Assembly (NCBI RefSeq): GCF_008704395.1
Contig: NZ_CP023695.1
Location: forward strand, 6,758,001 to 6,822,000
DNA: 64,000 nt
DNA from: Streptomyces alboniger
Lineage (GTDB): Bacteria > Actinomycetota > Actinomycetes > Streptomycetales > Streptomycetaceae
Reading direction: 5' to 3'
Below, one piece after another: positions 31,863 to 39,600 of this stretch (its first letter is position 1; each line of letters opens with the position of its first letter). The translations under genes and the position numbers were made by a program. Under the pieces are notes generated by a model. The model was not told the DNA's origin and made no database searches. It was given only the letters and a program-made list of their open reading frames with translations.

Positions 31863-33281
31863 GTGCCGTCGATGCTTGATGCCGTCATCGTGGGGGCGGG
31901 GCCGAACGGCCTGACCGCCGCCGTCGAGCTGGCCCGCCGCGGCTTCTCCGTGGCCGTGTTCGAGGCCAAGAGCACCGTGGGGGGCGGGGCCCGCACCGAG
32001 GAGCTGACACTCCCCGGCTTCCGGCACGACCCCTGCTCCGCCGCCCATCCGCTGGGCATCAACTCCCCGGCGTTCCGCGCCATGCCCCTGGAGCGGTACG
32101 GCCTCCAGTGGCTGCACGCCCCGCTGCCCATGGCGCACCCCTTCCCGGACGGCAGCGCCGCCGTGCTCTCCCGCTCCGTCGCCGAGACGGCGGCCTCCTT
32201 CGGGCCGCGCGACGCGGGGACCTACCGGCGCCTGGTGGAGCCCTTCCTCCCCAAGTGGGACGTCCTGCTGCGGGACTTCATGTCCTTGCCGATGAGTTCG
32301 CTGCCGCGCGACCCCGTCACCCTCGCCCGCTTCGGACTCGCCGGACTGCCCCCGTCGACGTGGCTGATGCGGCGCTTCCGCGAGGACCGGGCCCGCGCGC
32401 TGTTCGCCGGGCTCGTCGCGCACGTCATCGCGCCGCTCGACGGCATCGTCACCGGCGGCGTGGGCATGGTCTTCGCGCTGGCCGCCCACGCCCGCGGCTG
32501 GCCGCTCGCGCGCGGCGGCTCGCAGTCCATCTCCGACGCGCTCACCGCGTATCTGAAGGACCTCGGCGGCTCCGTCCACACGGACTACGAGGTCAAGCGC
32601 CTCGACGACCTGCCCCCCGCCCGCGCCTACGTCTTCGACACCTCGCCGACCGCGCTCGCCCGCATCGCCGGACTCGGCGACGCCTATGCCCGCTATCGGT
32701 ACGGGGCCAGCGCCTTCAAGATCGACTACGCGCTCGACGGCCCCGTCCCCTGGACCGCCGAGGAGCCCCGGTCGGCCGGAACCGTGCAGATCGGCGCGAG
32801 CAGCGCGGAGATCGGTGCCGCGCTGCGCGCCGCCTCACGCGAGGGGCGCGCGCCCGACGCGCCGTTCCTGATCACCGTGCAGCCCAGCGTCGTCGACCCC
32901 TCCCGCGCCCCCGAGGGCAAGCACGTCTTCTGGGCCTACGGACACGTCCCGAACGGCTGGGACGGCGACCTGACCGACGCCATCGAGCGGCAGCTGGAGC
33001 GCTTCGCACCCGGCTTCCGCGACCGCGTCCTCGCCCGCGCCACGGCAGGACCGCCCCAACTCGCCGAGCGCAACGCCAACTACGTGGGCGGCGACATCGC
33101 CTGCGGCGCCGCCAGCGGACTGCAACTGCTCCTGCGCCCCAAGCTCTCCCTCTTCCCGTACGGGACGAAGCACCCGGCGGTCTTCATCTGCTCCTCCGCC
33201 ACACCCCCGGGCCCCGGCGTCCACGGCATGTCCGGGCACAACGCCGCCAAGGCCGTGTGGAAGAGGCTCCGCGATGCGTGA
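31863..33281 (+). CDS. Phytoene-desaturase-like FAD-dependent oxidoreductase
   Basis: This 472-aa flavoprotein has an N-terminal dinucleotide motif ([20 protein letters not shown], then VGGGARTEE). A C-terminal FAD-binding segment includes [15 protein letters not shown]. The overall plan is that of the CrtI/retinol-saturase-like NAD(P)/FAD oxidoreductases. The GTG at 31863 follows AAGGAG by 7 nt and is preferred over the ATG three codons later. No carotenoid genes are nearby, so the carotenoid label should not be taken literally. Substrate is unknown. Confidence 0.82.
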   Translation: MPSMLDAVIVGAGPNGLTAAVELARRGFSVAVFEAKSTVGGGARTEELTLPGFRHDPCSAAHPLGINSPAFRAMPLERYGLQWLHAPLPMAHPFPDGSAAVLSRSVAETAASFGPRDAGTYRRLVEPFLPKWDVLLRDFMSLPMSSLPRDPVTLARFGLAGLPPSTWLMRRFREDRARALFAGLVAHVIAPLDGIVTGGVGMVFALAAHARGWPLARGGSQSISDALTAYLKDLGGSVHTDYEVKRLDDLPPARAYVFDTSPTALARIAGLGDAYARYRYGASAFKIDYALDGPVPWTAEEPRSAGTVQIGASSAEIGAALRAASREGRAPDAPFLITVQPSVVDPSRAPEGKHVFWAYGHVPNGWDGDLTDAIERQLERFAPGFRDRVLARATAGPPQLAERNANYVGGDIACGAASGLQLLLRPKLSLFPYGTKHPAVFICSSATPPGPGVHGMSGHNAAKAVWKRLRDA

Positions 33282-33347
33282 GACCCGGCTTCGTGGCAGG
33301 CGTACCGCCCCCGGGCCGGTGCGCCCCGGTTCCGTGAGGATGATCCC

Positions 33348-33929
33348 GTGACCGTGTCCATCACGCTCGTCCAGGGCGACCTCACGCGCCAGCGCGTCGA
33401 CGCCCTCGTCAACGCCGCCAACTCCTCACTCCTCGGCGGAGGCGGCGTCGACGGCGCCATCCACCGGCGCGGCGGCCCCGAGATCCTCGCCGACTGCCGC
33501 CGTCTGCGCGCCTCCCTTCCCCAAGCTCTCAACTCCGTTCGAGCAGGGGAGACCCCAATCGGCAAGGGGCTGCCCACCGGCCGCGCCGTGGCCACCGTCG
33601 CCGGAAAGCTCGACGCCGGGCATGTGATCCACACCGTGGGCCCCGTCTGGTCCGCCACGGAGGACCGCTCCGAGCTGCTCGCCTCCTGCCACCGCGAGGC
33701 GCTGCGGGTCGCCGCCGAGCTGGGGGCGCGCACCGTCGCCTTCCCCGCGATCTCCACGGGGGTCTACCGCTGGCCGCTCGACGACGCCGCCCGCGTCGCC
33801 GTGCGCACCGTGCGGGAGGCGGCCGACCCCGCGCTCTTCGACGAGGTGCGGTTCGTGCTCTTCGACCGGGCGGCCTACGACGCGTTCGCCGAGGCGCTGG
33901 CCGCCTCCGGTGACGCCACCGAGAACTGA
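33348..33929 (+). CDS. Macrodomain protein, O-acetyl-ADP-ribose deacetylase-like, with internal insertion
   Basis: This 193-aa single-macrodomain (MacroD/YmdB type) protein removes ADP-ribose or acetyl groups from ADP-ribosylated products. It has the diagnostic loop VNAANSSLLGGGGVDGAIH and the second loop FPAISTGVYRWP. Residues about 57-70 (LPQALNSVRAGETP) are extra relative to homologues, which read straight from RRLRAS to GKGLPTG. This segment is encoded by a hairpin repeat of a kind found across Streptomyces. The frame is intact, so the protein is probably made with a surface loop inserted before the beta strand. It lies 69 bp before the Ada-AlkA gene. Confidence 0.88.
   Translation: MTVSITLVQGDLTRQRVDALVNAANSSLLGGGGVDGAIHRRGGPEILADCRRLRASLPQALNSVRAGETPIGKGLPTGRAVATVAGKLDAGHVIHTVGPVWSATEDRSELLASCHREALRVAAELGARTVAFPAISTGVYRWPLDDAARVAVRTVREAADPALFDEVRFVLFDRAAYDAFAEALAASGDATEN
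33513..33557 (+). repeat. Dispersed Streptomyces hairpin repeat inserted in-frame in a gene
   Basis: The element contains CCCC-AA-GCTC (33519-33528) facing GAGC-A-GGGG (33541-33549), with an additional AAC/GTT pair in the loop. It resembles the recurrent CCCCAAGCTCTC...GAGCAGGGG family that I recall from intergenic regions of many Streptomyces chromosomes. Here it adds about 14 codons. Confidence 0.6.
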
Positions 33930-33998
33930 CAGCACGACGCCCCTGGCAGCGCGAGGATGATGTCGGATTCTCGCCAGTCATGGCCGGAGGAATCCGCG

Positions 33999-35489
33999 AT
34001 GCTTGAGCGCATGCACACCGACACCGAACGCTGTGTACGCGCGGTTCAGTCGAAGGACGCCCGCTTCGACGGCTGGTTCTTCACGGCCGTCGTCACCACC
34101 CGCATCTACTGCCGCCCCAGCTGCCCGGTCGTGCCGCCCAAGGCCGAGAACATGACCTTCTACCCGAGCGCCGCCGCCTGCCAGCAGGCCGGCTTCCGGG
34201 CCTGCAAGCGGTGCCGTCCGGACAGCAGCCCCGGCTCGCCCGAGTGGAACCAGCGGGCCGACCTCGTCGCCCGCGCCATGCGCCTGATCGCCGACGGCGT
34301 CGTCGACCGCGAAGGCGTCCCCGGCCTCGCAGCCCGCCTCGGCTACAGCGCCCGCCAGGTGGAGCGCCAGCTCCGCACCGAACTGGGCGCGGGCCCCCTC
34401 GCGCTCGCCCGCGCCCAGCGAGCCCAGACCGCGCGGCTGCTCATCGAGACCACCGCGCTGCCCATGGCGGAGATCGCCTTCGCCGCCGGTTTCTCCTCCA
34501 TCCGCACCTTCAACGACACCGTGCGCGAGGTCTTCGCGCTCGCCCCCGGAGAGCTGCGCGCCCGTGCGCGGAAACCGGCCGGGGCGGCGGCGCCCGCCAC
34601 GCCCGGCGTGCTCTCGCTACGGCTGCCGTTCCGCGCCCCGCTCAACCCCGACAACCTCTTCGGGCACCTCATCGCGACCGGCGTCCCGGGCGTCGAGGAG
34701 TGGCGCGACGGGGCGTACCGCCGGACCCTGAACCTCCCCTACGGGCACGGCGTCGTGGCCCTCACCCCGCACCCCGATCACATCGGCTGCCGACTGAGCC
34801 TCACCGACCCGCGCGATATGACCATCGCCATCAGCCGCTGCCGCCGCATGCTCGACCTGGACGCCGATCCGGCCGCCGTCGACGACCGGCTCAGGAGCGA
34901 CCCGCTGCTCGCGCCGCTCGTCGACAAGGCCCCGGGACGGCGGGTGCCGCGCACGGTCGACGAGGCCGAGTTCGCCGTGCGCGCCGTCCTCGGGCAGCAG
35001 GTCTCCACGGCCGCCGCCCGCACCCACGCCGCGCGCCTGGTGACCGCGCACGGCGAGCGCGTCGAGGACCCCGAGGGCGGCCTCACCCACCTCTTCCCCA
35101 CCCCCGAGGCCCTCGCCGCGCTCGACCCGGAGTCGCTGGCCCTGCCCCGCAGCCGCCGCACCACGCTGACCACGCTCGTACGCCACCTCGCCGACGGCAG
35201 CCTCCGGCTCGGCGCGGAGAGCGGCTGGGACGAGGCCCGGGCCCGCCTCACCGAGCTGCCCGGATTCGGGCCCTGGACGGTCGAGGTCATCGCCATGCGG
35301 GCGCTCGGCGACCCCGACGCCTTCCTCCCCTCCGACCTCGGCATCCGGCGCGCCGCGAAGGAGCTGGGCCTGCCGCACACCCCGGCCGCGCTCACCGCGC
35401 GCGCCGCCGCCTGGCGGCCCTGGCGGGCGTACGCGGTGCAGTACCTGTGGGCCACCGACGACCACCCCATCAACGTCATTCCCGCGTAG
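33999..35489 (+). CDS. Ada-like regulator/methyltransferase fused to AlkA 3-methyladenine DNA glycosylase
   Basis: This 496-aa bifunctional alkylation-repair protein has four parts. The N-terminal Ada zinc domain carries the cysteines YCRPSC and ACKRC, one of which would accept methyl from phosphotriesters. An AraC-type HTH follows at about 90-190 (MAEIAFAAGFSSIRTFNDTV). Then come an AlkA N-terminal domain and an HhH-GPD glycosylase domain with LPGFGPWTVEVIAMRALGD and the catalytic Asp in AFLPSDLGI. The ATG at 33999 follows GGAGG by 8 nt and is preferred over 33957. It probably activates its own gene and the adjacent ogt after methylation. Confidence 0.92.
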   Translation: MLERMHTDTERCVRAVQSKDARFDGWFFTAVVTTRIYCRPSCPVVPPKAENMTFYPSAAACQQAGFRACKRCRPDSSPGSPEWNQRADLVARAMRLIADGVVDREGVPGLAARLGYSARQVERQLRTELGAGPLALARAQRAQTARLLIETTALPMAEIAFAAGFSSIRTFNDTVREVFALAPGELRARARKPAGAAAPATPGVLSLRLPFRAPLNPDNLFGHLIATGVPGVEEWRDGAYRRTLNLPYGHGVVALTPHPDHIGCRLSLTDPRDMTIAISRCRRMLDLDADPAAVDDRLRSDPLLAPLVDKAPGRRVPRTVDEAEFAVRAVLGQQVSTAAARTHAARLVTAHGERVEDPEGGLTHLFPTPEALAALDPESLALPRSRRTTLTTLVRHLADGSLRLGAESGWDEARARLTELPGFGPWTVEVIAMRALGDPDAFLPSDLGIRRAAKELGLPHTPAALTARAAAWRPWRAYAVQYLWATDDHPINVIPA

Positions 35490-35490
35490 C

Positions 35491-35556
35491 CGTCAGCCCT
35501 GTGTCAGAACCACGTCAGCGCCGTGCCAGAACCTCGTCAGCCCCGTGAGAGAACCT
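35491..35556 (+). repeat. Three tandem 22-bp repeats upstream of ogt
   Basis: Units start at 35491, 35513 and 35535 and share the pattern CGTCAGCSCYGTGNSAGAACC. The array fills most of the gap between the Ada-AlkA stop and the ogt start. A period of 22 bp is two helical turns, which suits cooperative protein binding, possibly by the adjacent AraC-type regulator. Confidence 0.65.
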
Positions 35557-35588
35557 CATCCCCGTACAAGGGACGGAAACGGACATCC

Positions 35589-36095
35589 ATGGAACGCCTG
35601 CACACCCTCATCGACAGCCCCTACGGGCCGCTCACCCTCGTCGCCACCGACGGCGTCCTCAGCGGTCTCTACATGACCGACCAGCGACACCGGCCGGCGC
35701 AGGAGACCTTCGGCGACCGTGACCCGGCGCCCTTCGGCGAGGTGACCAGCCAGCTGGCGGCCTACTTCGCGGGGGAACTGAAGGAGTTCGACCTGCCGCT
35801 GCGGCTCGACGGCACGCCGTTCCAACGCACGGTCTGGGACGAACTCCGGCGGATCCCCTACGGCGAGACCCGTACGTACGGCGAACTCGCCGAGATCCTC
35901 GGCAAGCCCGGCGCCTCCCGCGCGGTCGGCCTCGCCAACGGCAAGAACCCGATCGGTGTCATCGTCCCGTGCCATCGCGTCGTCGGCGCCAACGGCAGCC
36001 TGACGGGGTACGGCGGCGGCCTCGAGCGCAAGCAGCGGCTGCTGGCCTTCGAGGGCGGGGCCGCGGGCGGCGCAGAGGACGCGTTCCTCTTCTGA
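35589..36095 (+). CDS. ogt: Methylated-DNA--protein-cysteine methyltransferase
   Basis: This 168-aa suicide enzyme repairs O6-alkylguanine by transferring the alkyl group to its own cysteine in the IPV-type motif VIVPCHRVVG. The helix-turn-helix region TYGELAEILGKPGASRAVG and the asparagine hinge NGKNPIG are present. The ATG at 35589 gives the normal family length; the open frame upstream runs through the repeats and is not conserved-looking. It lies 99 bp after the Ada-AlkA gene and completes a direct alkylation-repair unit. Confidence 0.92.
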   Translation: MERLHTLIDSPYGPLTLVATDGVLSGLYMTDQRHRPAQETFGDRDPAPFGEVTSQLAAYFAGELKEFDLPLRLDGTPFQRTVWDELRRIPYGETRTYGELAEILGKPGASRAVGLANGKNPIGVIVPCHRVVGANGSLTGYGGGLERKQRLLAFEGGAAGGAEDAFLF

Positions 36096-36164
36096 CCTGC
36101 GGGCTCGCACGGATCTGGCCTGCGGGCTCGCAAGGAGCTGACCCGCGGGTTCGCACGGATCCTC
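36096..36164 (+). repeat. Three tandem 23-bp repeats immediately after ogt
   Basis: Units start at 36096, 36119 and 36142 and share CCYGCGGGYTCGCAMGGA. They begin at the base after the ogt stop codon and run to within 19 bp of the convergent Nudix gene. They may serve as a shared transcription end or simply reflect slippage. Confidence 0.6.
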
Positions 36165-36182
36165 GGCCCGGCGGGCGCCGGG

Positions 36183-36683
36183 TCAGGCGACCCGGCGCCC
36201 GTTCTCCAGCTCGGCGGTCCCCTCGCCGCGCGCCAGCACGTCGAGTGCGGCCGAGACCCGGCGGCCCAACGCCCCCGGCAGCAGCTCCGCCAGCTCCTCC
36301 CGGGCCGCCAGGCGCCAGGAGAGCAACTCCTCCTCCTGCAACCTGATCGACTTCAGCTGCTCCTCGTCCAGCACCCCGCCGTCGTACAGGTAAGCCACCA
36401 GCGGCGGCCGCGTCCGCTCGGCCCCCGGCGGCACCCAGTCCACCGCGAGGAGCGGCCCGAGCGTGATGTCGAGGCCGATCTCCTCGACCGTCTCCCTGCG
36501 CGCCCCCTGGCGCGGTGTCTCCCCGTCGTCCGACTCGACGGTCCCGCCGGGCAGCGCCCAGCCCGCGCGGTAGTTGGGCTCGACGAGAAGGACGCGGCCC
36601 TCGGCGTCCCGGAAGAGGGCCGCGGCCCCGACGATCACGCGAGGGAGGCCCGCGATGTATGTGGCGAAGTCCTGAGTGGTCAT
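36183..36683 (-). CDS. Nudix hydrolase
   Basis: This 166-aa pyrophosphohydrolase acts on nucleoside diphosphates linked to another group. The Nudix box reads GGTVESDDGETPRQGARRE followed by TVEEIGL. The catalytic RExxEE part is canonical, while the first loop has two more residues than the usual GGxxExGE, so the metal site may be slightly enlarged. Substrate cannot be predicted. The gene converges on ogt and is the only leftward gene in this stretch. Confidence 0.87.
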   Translation of the reverse strand: MTTQDFATYIAGLPRVIVGAAALFRDAEGRVLLVEPNYRAGWALPGGTVESDDGETPRQGARRETVEEIGLDITLGPLLAVDWVPPGAERTRPPLVAYLYDGGVLDEEQLKSIRLQEEELLSWRLAAREELAELLPGALGRRVSAALDVLARGEGTAELENGRRVA

Positions 36684-36743
36684 CGGGGAAGGGTAACGCC
36701 GGACCGAGCCGTCGGGCCGGGGCCCGGTCGCCCGGGGCCCGGC

Positions 36744-36753
36744 TGATCGATCA
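36744..36753. promoter_or_regulatory. Palindrome TGATCGATCA upstream of glycerate kinase
   Basis: This 10-bp perfect palindrome lies 92 bp before the glycerate-kinase start in a 161-bp gap. With flanks CTGATCGATCAT it is identical to a 12-bp site (read on the other strand) at 52954-52965 in the ccr control region. Confidence 0.45.
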
Positions 36754-36844
36754 TTGCCCTGGGCAGGGAGCCCTTCCTGCGGTTATGGTCGCAGCGGCGC
36801 GACTGCCTTGACACGAGCAAGGCCGGAAGCAAGGGGAATGCAAG

Positions 36845-38029
36845 GTGGCGGACGCTGCAAGGACGGCGGGACGCGAGCAGCAGGAGCGGCGCGACCAGGC
36901 GCGGCACGTGCTCATCGCCGCGGACAAGTTCAAGGGCTCGCTCACGGCCGTGCAGGTCGCTGAGCGGGTGACGGCCGGCCTCCACCGCGCGGCCCCCGAG
37001 GTGACGGTCGAGGCGCTGCCGGTCGCCGACGGCGGTGACGGCACGGTCGCCGCGGCCGTCGCGGGCGGCTTCGAGCGCCGGGACGTCACCGTCACGGGAC
37101 CGCTCGGCGACGAGGTGACGGCGGCGTACGCCCTCAAGGACGGCACGGCCGTGGTGGAGATGGCCGAGGCCTCGGGCCTCCAGCTGCTCCCCGAGGGCGT
37201 CTTCGCGCCGCTCACCTCCACGACGTACGGCTCCGGAGAGCTGATCCGCGCCGCGCTCGACGCGGGCGCCGGCACCATCGTCTTCGGCGTCGGTGGCAGC
37301 GCCACGACCGACGGCGGCGCCGGCATGCTGGCCGCGCTCGGCGCGCGCTTCCTGGACACGGACGGCGAGCCCGTCGGGCCGGGCGGCGGGCCGCTCAAGG
37401 AGCTGGCCACCGCCGATCTGTCGGGCCTCGACCCGCGTCTGAAGGACGTGGAGATCGTGCTCGCCAGCGACGTCGACAACCCGCTGACCGGACCGAAGGG
37501 CGCGCCCGCGGTGTACGGGCCGCAGAAGGGGGCCTCCCCGGAGGACGTCGCCGAGCTGGACGCGGCGCTCGCCCACTTCGCCGCGGTCCTGGAGAAGTCC
37601 ATCGGCCCCAAGGCCGCCGAGTACGCGCAGTCCCCGGGCGCGGGCGCCGCGGGCGGCATCGGTTACGGCGCGCTCGTCGGGCTCGGGGCGGGCTTCAGGC
37701 CGGGCATCGAGGTCATGCTGGACGTCCTCGGCTTCGCGCCCGCGCTGGAGCGGGCCACGCTCGTGATCACCGGCGAGGGCTCGCTGGACGAGCAGACCCT
37801 GCACGGCAAGGCGCCGGCCGGGGTGGCCTCGGCGGCCCGTGCCGCGGGCGTCGACGTCGTCGCGGTCTGCGGCCGCCTCGCGCTGCCCCCGGAAGCCCTC
37901 GGCAAGGCGGGGATCCGCCGTGCGTACGCCCTCACGGACATCGAGCCGGATGTGGCGCGGTGTATCGCGGAGGCGGGGCCCATTCTGGAAAGGCTGGCGG
38001 AGAGCCTCGGGCGGGACTATCTGGCCTGA
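36845..38029 (+). CDS. glxK: Glycerate kinase
   Basis: This 394-aa kinase of the GarK/GlxK family phosphorylates glycerate to 2- or 3-phosphoglycerate using ATP, connecting glyoxylate and glycerate metabolism to glycolysis. Family segments are DKFKGSLTAVQVAERV, VADGGDGTVAAAV, GVGGSATTDGGAGML, ASDVDNPLTGPKGA and ITGEGSLDEQTLHGKAP. The GTG at 36845 has AGGGGA 7 nt upstream. The N-terminal 20 residues are an Arg/Gln-rich extension. It is monocistronic and followed by a strong hairpin before the convergent PucR gene. Confidence 0.92.
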   Translation: MADAARTAGREQQERRDQARHVLIAADKFKGSLTAVQVAERVTAGLHRAAPEVTVEALPVADGGDGTVAAAVAGGFERRDVTVTGPLGDEVTAAYALKDGTAVVEMAEASGLQLLPEGVFAPLTSTTYGSGELIRAALDAGAGTIVFGVGGSATTDGGAGMLAALGARFLDTDGEPVGPGGGPLKELATADLSGLDPRLKDVEIVLASDVDNPLTGPKGAPAVYGPQKGASPEDVAELDAALAHFAAVLEKSIGPKAAEYAQSPGAGAAGGIGYGALVGLGAGFRPGIEVMLDVLGFAPALERATLVITGEGSLDEQTLHGKAPAGVASAARAAGVDVVAVCGRLALPPEALGKAGIRRAYALTDIEPDVARCIAEAGPILERLAESLGRDYLA

Positions 38030-38084
38030 GGCCTTTGGCGGGGGGCCGTCCAGTCTGCCTGGCTGGGGCTTCTCGCGGGTGCGG

Positions 38085-38133
38085 GGCTGTATGTGGTTGC
38101 TCGCGCAGTTCCCCGCGCCCCTTGCGGGGCTTC
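38085..38133 (+). repeat. Dispersed Streptomyces intergenic repeat
   Basis: The segment containing CTGTATGTGGTTGCTCGCGC then AGTTCCCCGCGCCCCT resembles an intergenic element that I recall as highly abundant in Streptomyces. It contains CCCCGC (38111-38116) facing GCGGGG (38124-38129). It sits between convergent genes. Confidence 0.5.
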
Positions 38134-38136
38134 CCC

Positions 38137-38156
38137 GGCGCCCCTGACGGGGCGCC
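38137..38156. terminator. Bidirectional terminator between glxK and pucR-like genes
   Basis: GGCGCCCC pairs with GGGGCGCC around the 4-base loop TGAC. The hairpin lies between two convergent stop codons, directly at the end of the PucR gene. Confidence 0.65.
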
Positions 38157-38158
38157 CC

Positions 38159-39370
38159 CTACCCCGGCGACAACCTGTGCGCCTCCACCGCAAGCGCCAC
38201 CTCCACCAGGTCCCTCGGTCTCGCGAGGGAGCGGGAGGTCAGTTGTTCCAGGCGGCGCAGGCGGTTGAAGACCGTGTTGCGGTGGCAGTAGAGGCGCCCC
38301 GCCGCCCGGCCTGCCGAGCCCTCGCAGGCCAGCCACGCGTCCAGGGTCTCCAGGAGGACCGCGCGGTCCGCCGGTTCCAGTGTGAGCACCTCGCCGAGGA
38401 CGTCAGCCACCAGGCGGGCCGCCAGCTCCGGCTGGCTCACCACGAGCGCGGTCGGCATCCGCTGGTCGAGGCGTACGATGCCGGTCGCGTCCGGCGGGCA
38501 GGTGCGCAGCGCCAGTTCCGCCAGTCGCCGGGCGTGGCCGAGGTCCGCGAGGCCCGCCACGACGGGGCTGATGCCGCCGGGGCCCGGGCACCGCCCGTCG
38601 AGCAGCCGCGCCAGGCCGTCGAGCCCCTCGTCCGCCCCCAGGGCGACCACGCCGACCTCGCAGTCCGTCCGCATCCGCCAGACGAAACGGAACCCCGGAC
38701 GCTGGATCTGCCGGTGGAACGCCTCACGCCCGTCACGGCGTTCCACGCGCAGCACCACCACCGCGTACGGGCCGTGCTCGGGCAGATCGAGCCCGGCCGC
38801 CGCGCGCGCCGCGAGGCCCGGCGCGGTCTGCCCCTCCAGGAGCGCGTCGAGCAGCGCCTGCAACTGCTCGTCCGTGCGCCGGCGCAACTCCAGCTCCGTC
38901 GCCCGGTACGCGTCGGACGCCACCGCCGCCTGCGCGTCGACCGCCGACCACACCATCGTCGCCGAACGCATCAGAACCGCCAGCTTCTCCGGGTCCTTGC
39001 CCGCCACGCCCTCCAAAAGCGAATCCCAGACCAGATAGCCCGCGTTGCGGTACGAGTGCACCACCAGGTCCAGCGGCAGCCCCTGCTGGGCCCGGCGCCT
39101 GCCCGCCTCCTCCGCGTACTCCAGGTCGCGGCGCGGCGAGGCCCGCGGCGCCGAGATCGCCTCGATGCCGATCCGCATGGCCTCCTCGGCCTCGCGCCAG
39201 TGCACGTCGTACGGCAGGACGTGCCCGAACACCGGGGAGTGCTCGTCGAGTTGCCGCAGATGCTCGTCGACCAGCTCGGGCAGCCGGGGCAGCAGGGCCG
39301 TGCACGCCTCCTTGAGAAGCCTCCAGTCGTGCCCGGTACGCGGCCTGCGGCCGTTCATGGGCCCGGTCAT
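38159..39370 (-). CDS. PucR-family transcriptional regulator
   Basis: This 403-aa regulator has a PucR/CdaR plan: an N-terminal helical sensor (about 1-150), a central GGDEF-like region (around PYAVVVLRVERRDG) and a C-terminal HTH_30 domain ending with AGRAAGRLYCHRNTVFNRLR. The ATG at 39370 follows GGGAGG by 4 nt; the frame is open upstream but unsupported. It is divergent from a LivFGHMK-type importer across 230 bp that contains a long dyad. It therefore probably controls that importer in response to a nitrogen compound such as a purine, urea or amide. Confidence 0.87.
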   Translation of the reverse strand: MTGPMNGRRPRTGHDWRLLKEACTALLPRLPELVDEHLRQLDEHSPVFGHVLPYDVHWREAEEAMRIGIEAISAPRASPRRDLEYAEEAGRRRAQQGLPLDLVVHSYRNAGYLVWDSLLEGVAGKDPEKLAVLMRSATMVWSAVDAQAAVASDAYRATELELRRRTDEQLQALLDALLEGQTAPGLAARAAAGLDLPEHGPYAVVVLRVERRDGREAFHRQIQRPGFRFVWRMRTDCEVGVVALGADEGLDGLARLLDGRCPGPGGISPVVAGLADLGHARRLAELALRTCPPDATGIVRLDQRMPTALVVSQPELAARLVADVLGEVLTLEPADRAVLLETLDAWLACEGSAGRAAGRLYCHRNTVFNRLRRLEQLTSRSLARPRDLVEVALAVEAHRLSPG

Positions 39371-39454
39371 GGATCCTCCCCATCGCCGCGCTCCAGGACG
39401 TCGTTGGTGCGGAGGATGCCATGGGGTGACCCGCTCCCGCAGGCCCCTGACACG

Positions 39455-39480
39455 CGGTGTTGTGCGCATGCACAACGCCG
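39455..39480. promoter_or_regulatory. 26-bp dyad in the PucR-importer intergenic region
   Basis: CGG-T-GTTGTGC, spacer GCAT, then GCACAAC-G-CCG. The inner 7-bp arms are perfect, followed by one mismatch and three further pairs. It lies 85 bp upstream of the PucR start and 120 bp upstream of the importer start, as expected of a shared operator. The rest of the 230-bp gap shows nothing recognisable. Confidence 0.55.
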
Positions 39481-39600
39481 GGGCGCCGCCGCTGGTCTCC
39501 CGCAGCGTTTCCCCCGCTGCCCGTGGACGGGCCGCTCCCGCGGTGCTGGGGTGAGCGCCACGCGACGGCGGACGAGCCGTGCGGGACTGGGGGTCGGTAC

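Noticed and set aside
31863..33281. Carotenoid biosynthesis locus suggested by the phytoene-desaturase-like gene and nearby photolyase
   Set aside because: No phytoene synthase, cyclase or LitR-type regulator is near, and the photolyase is 3 kb away behind two unrelated genes.
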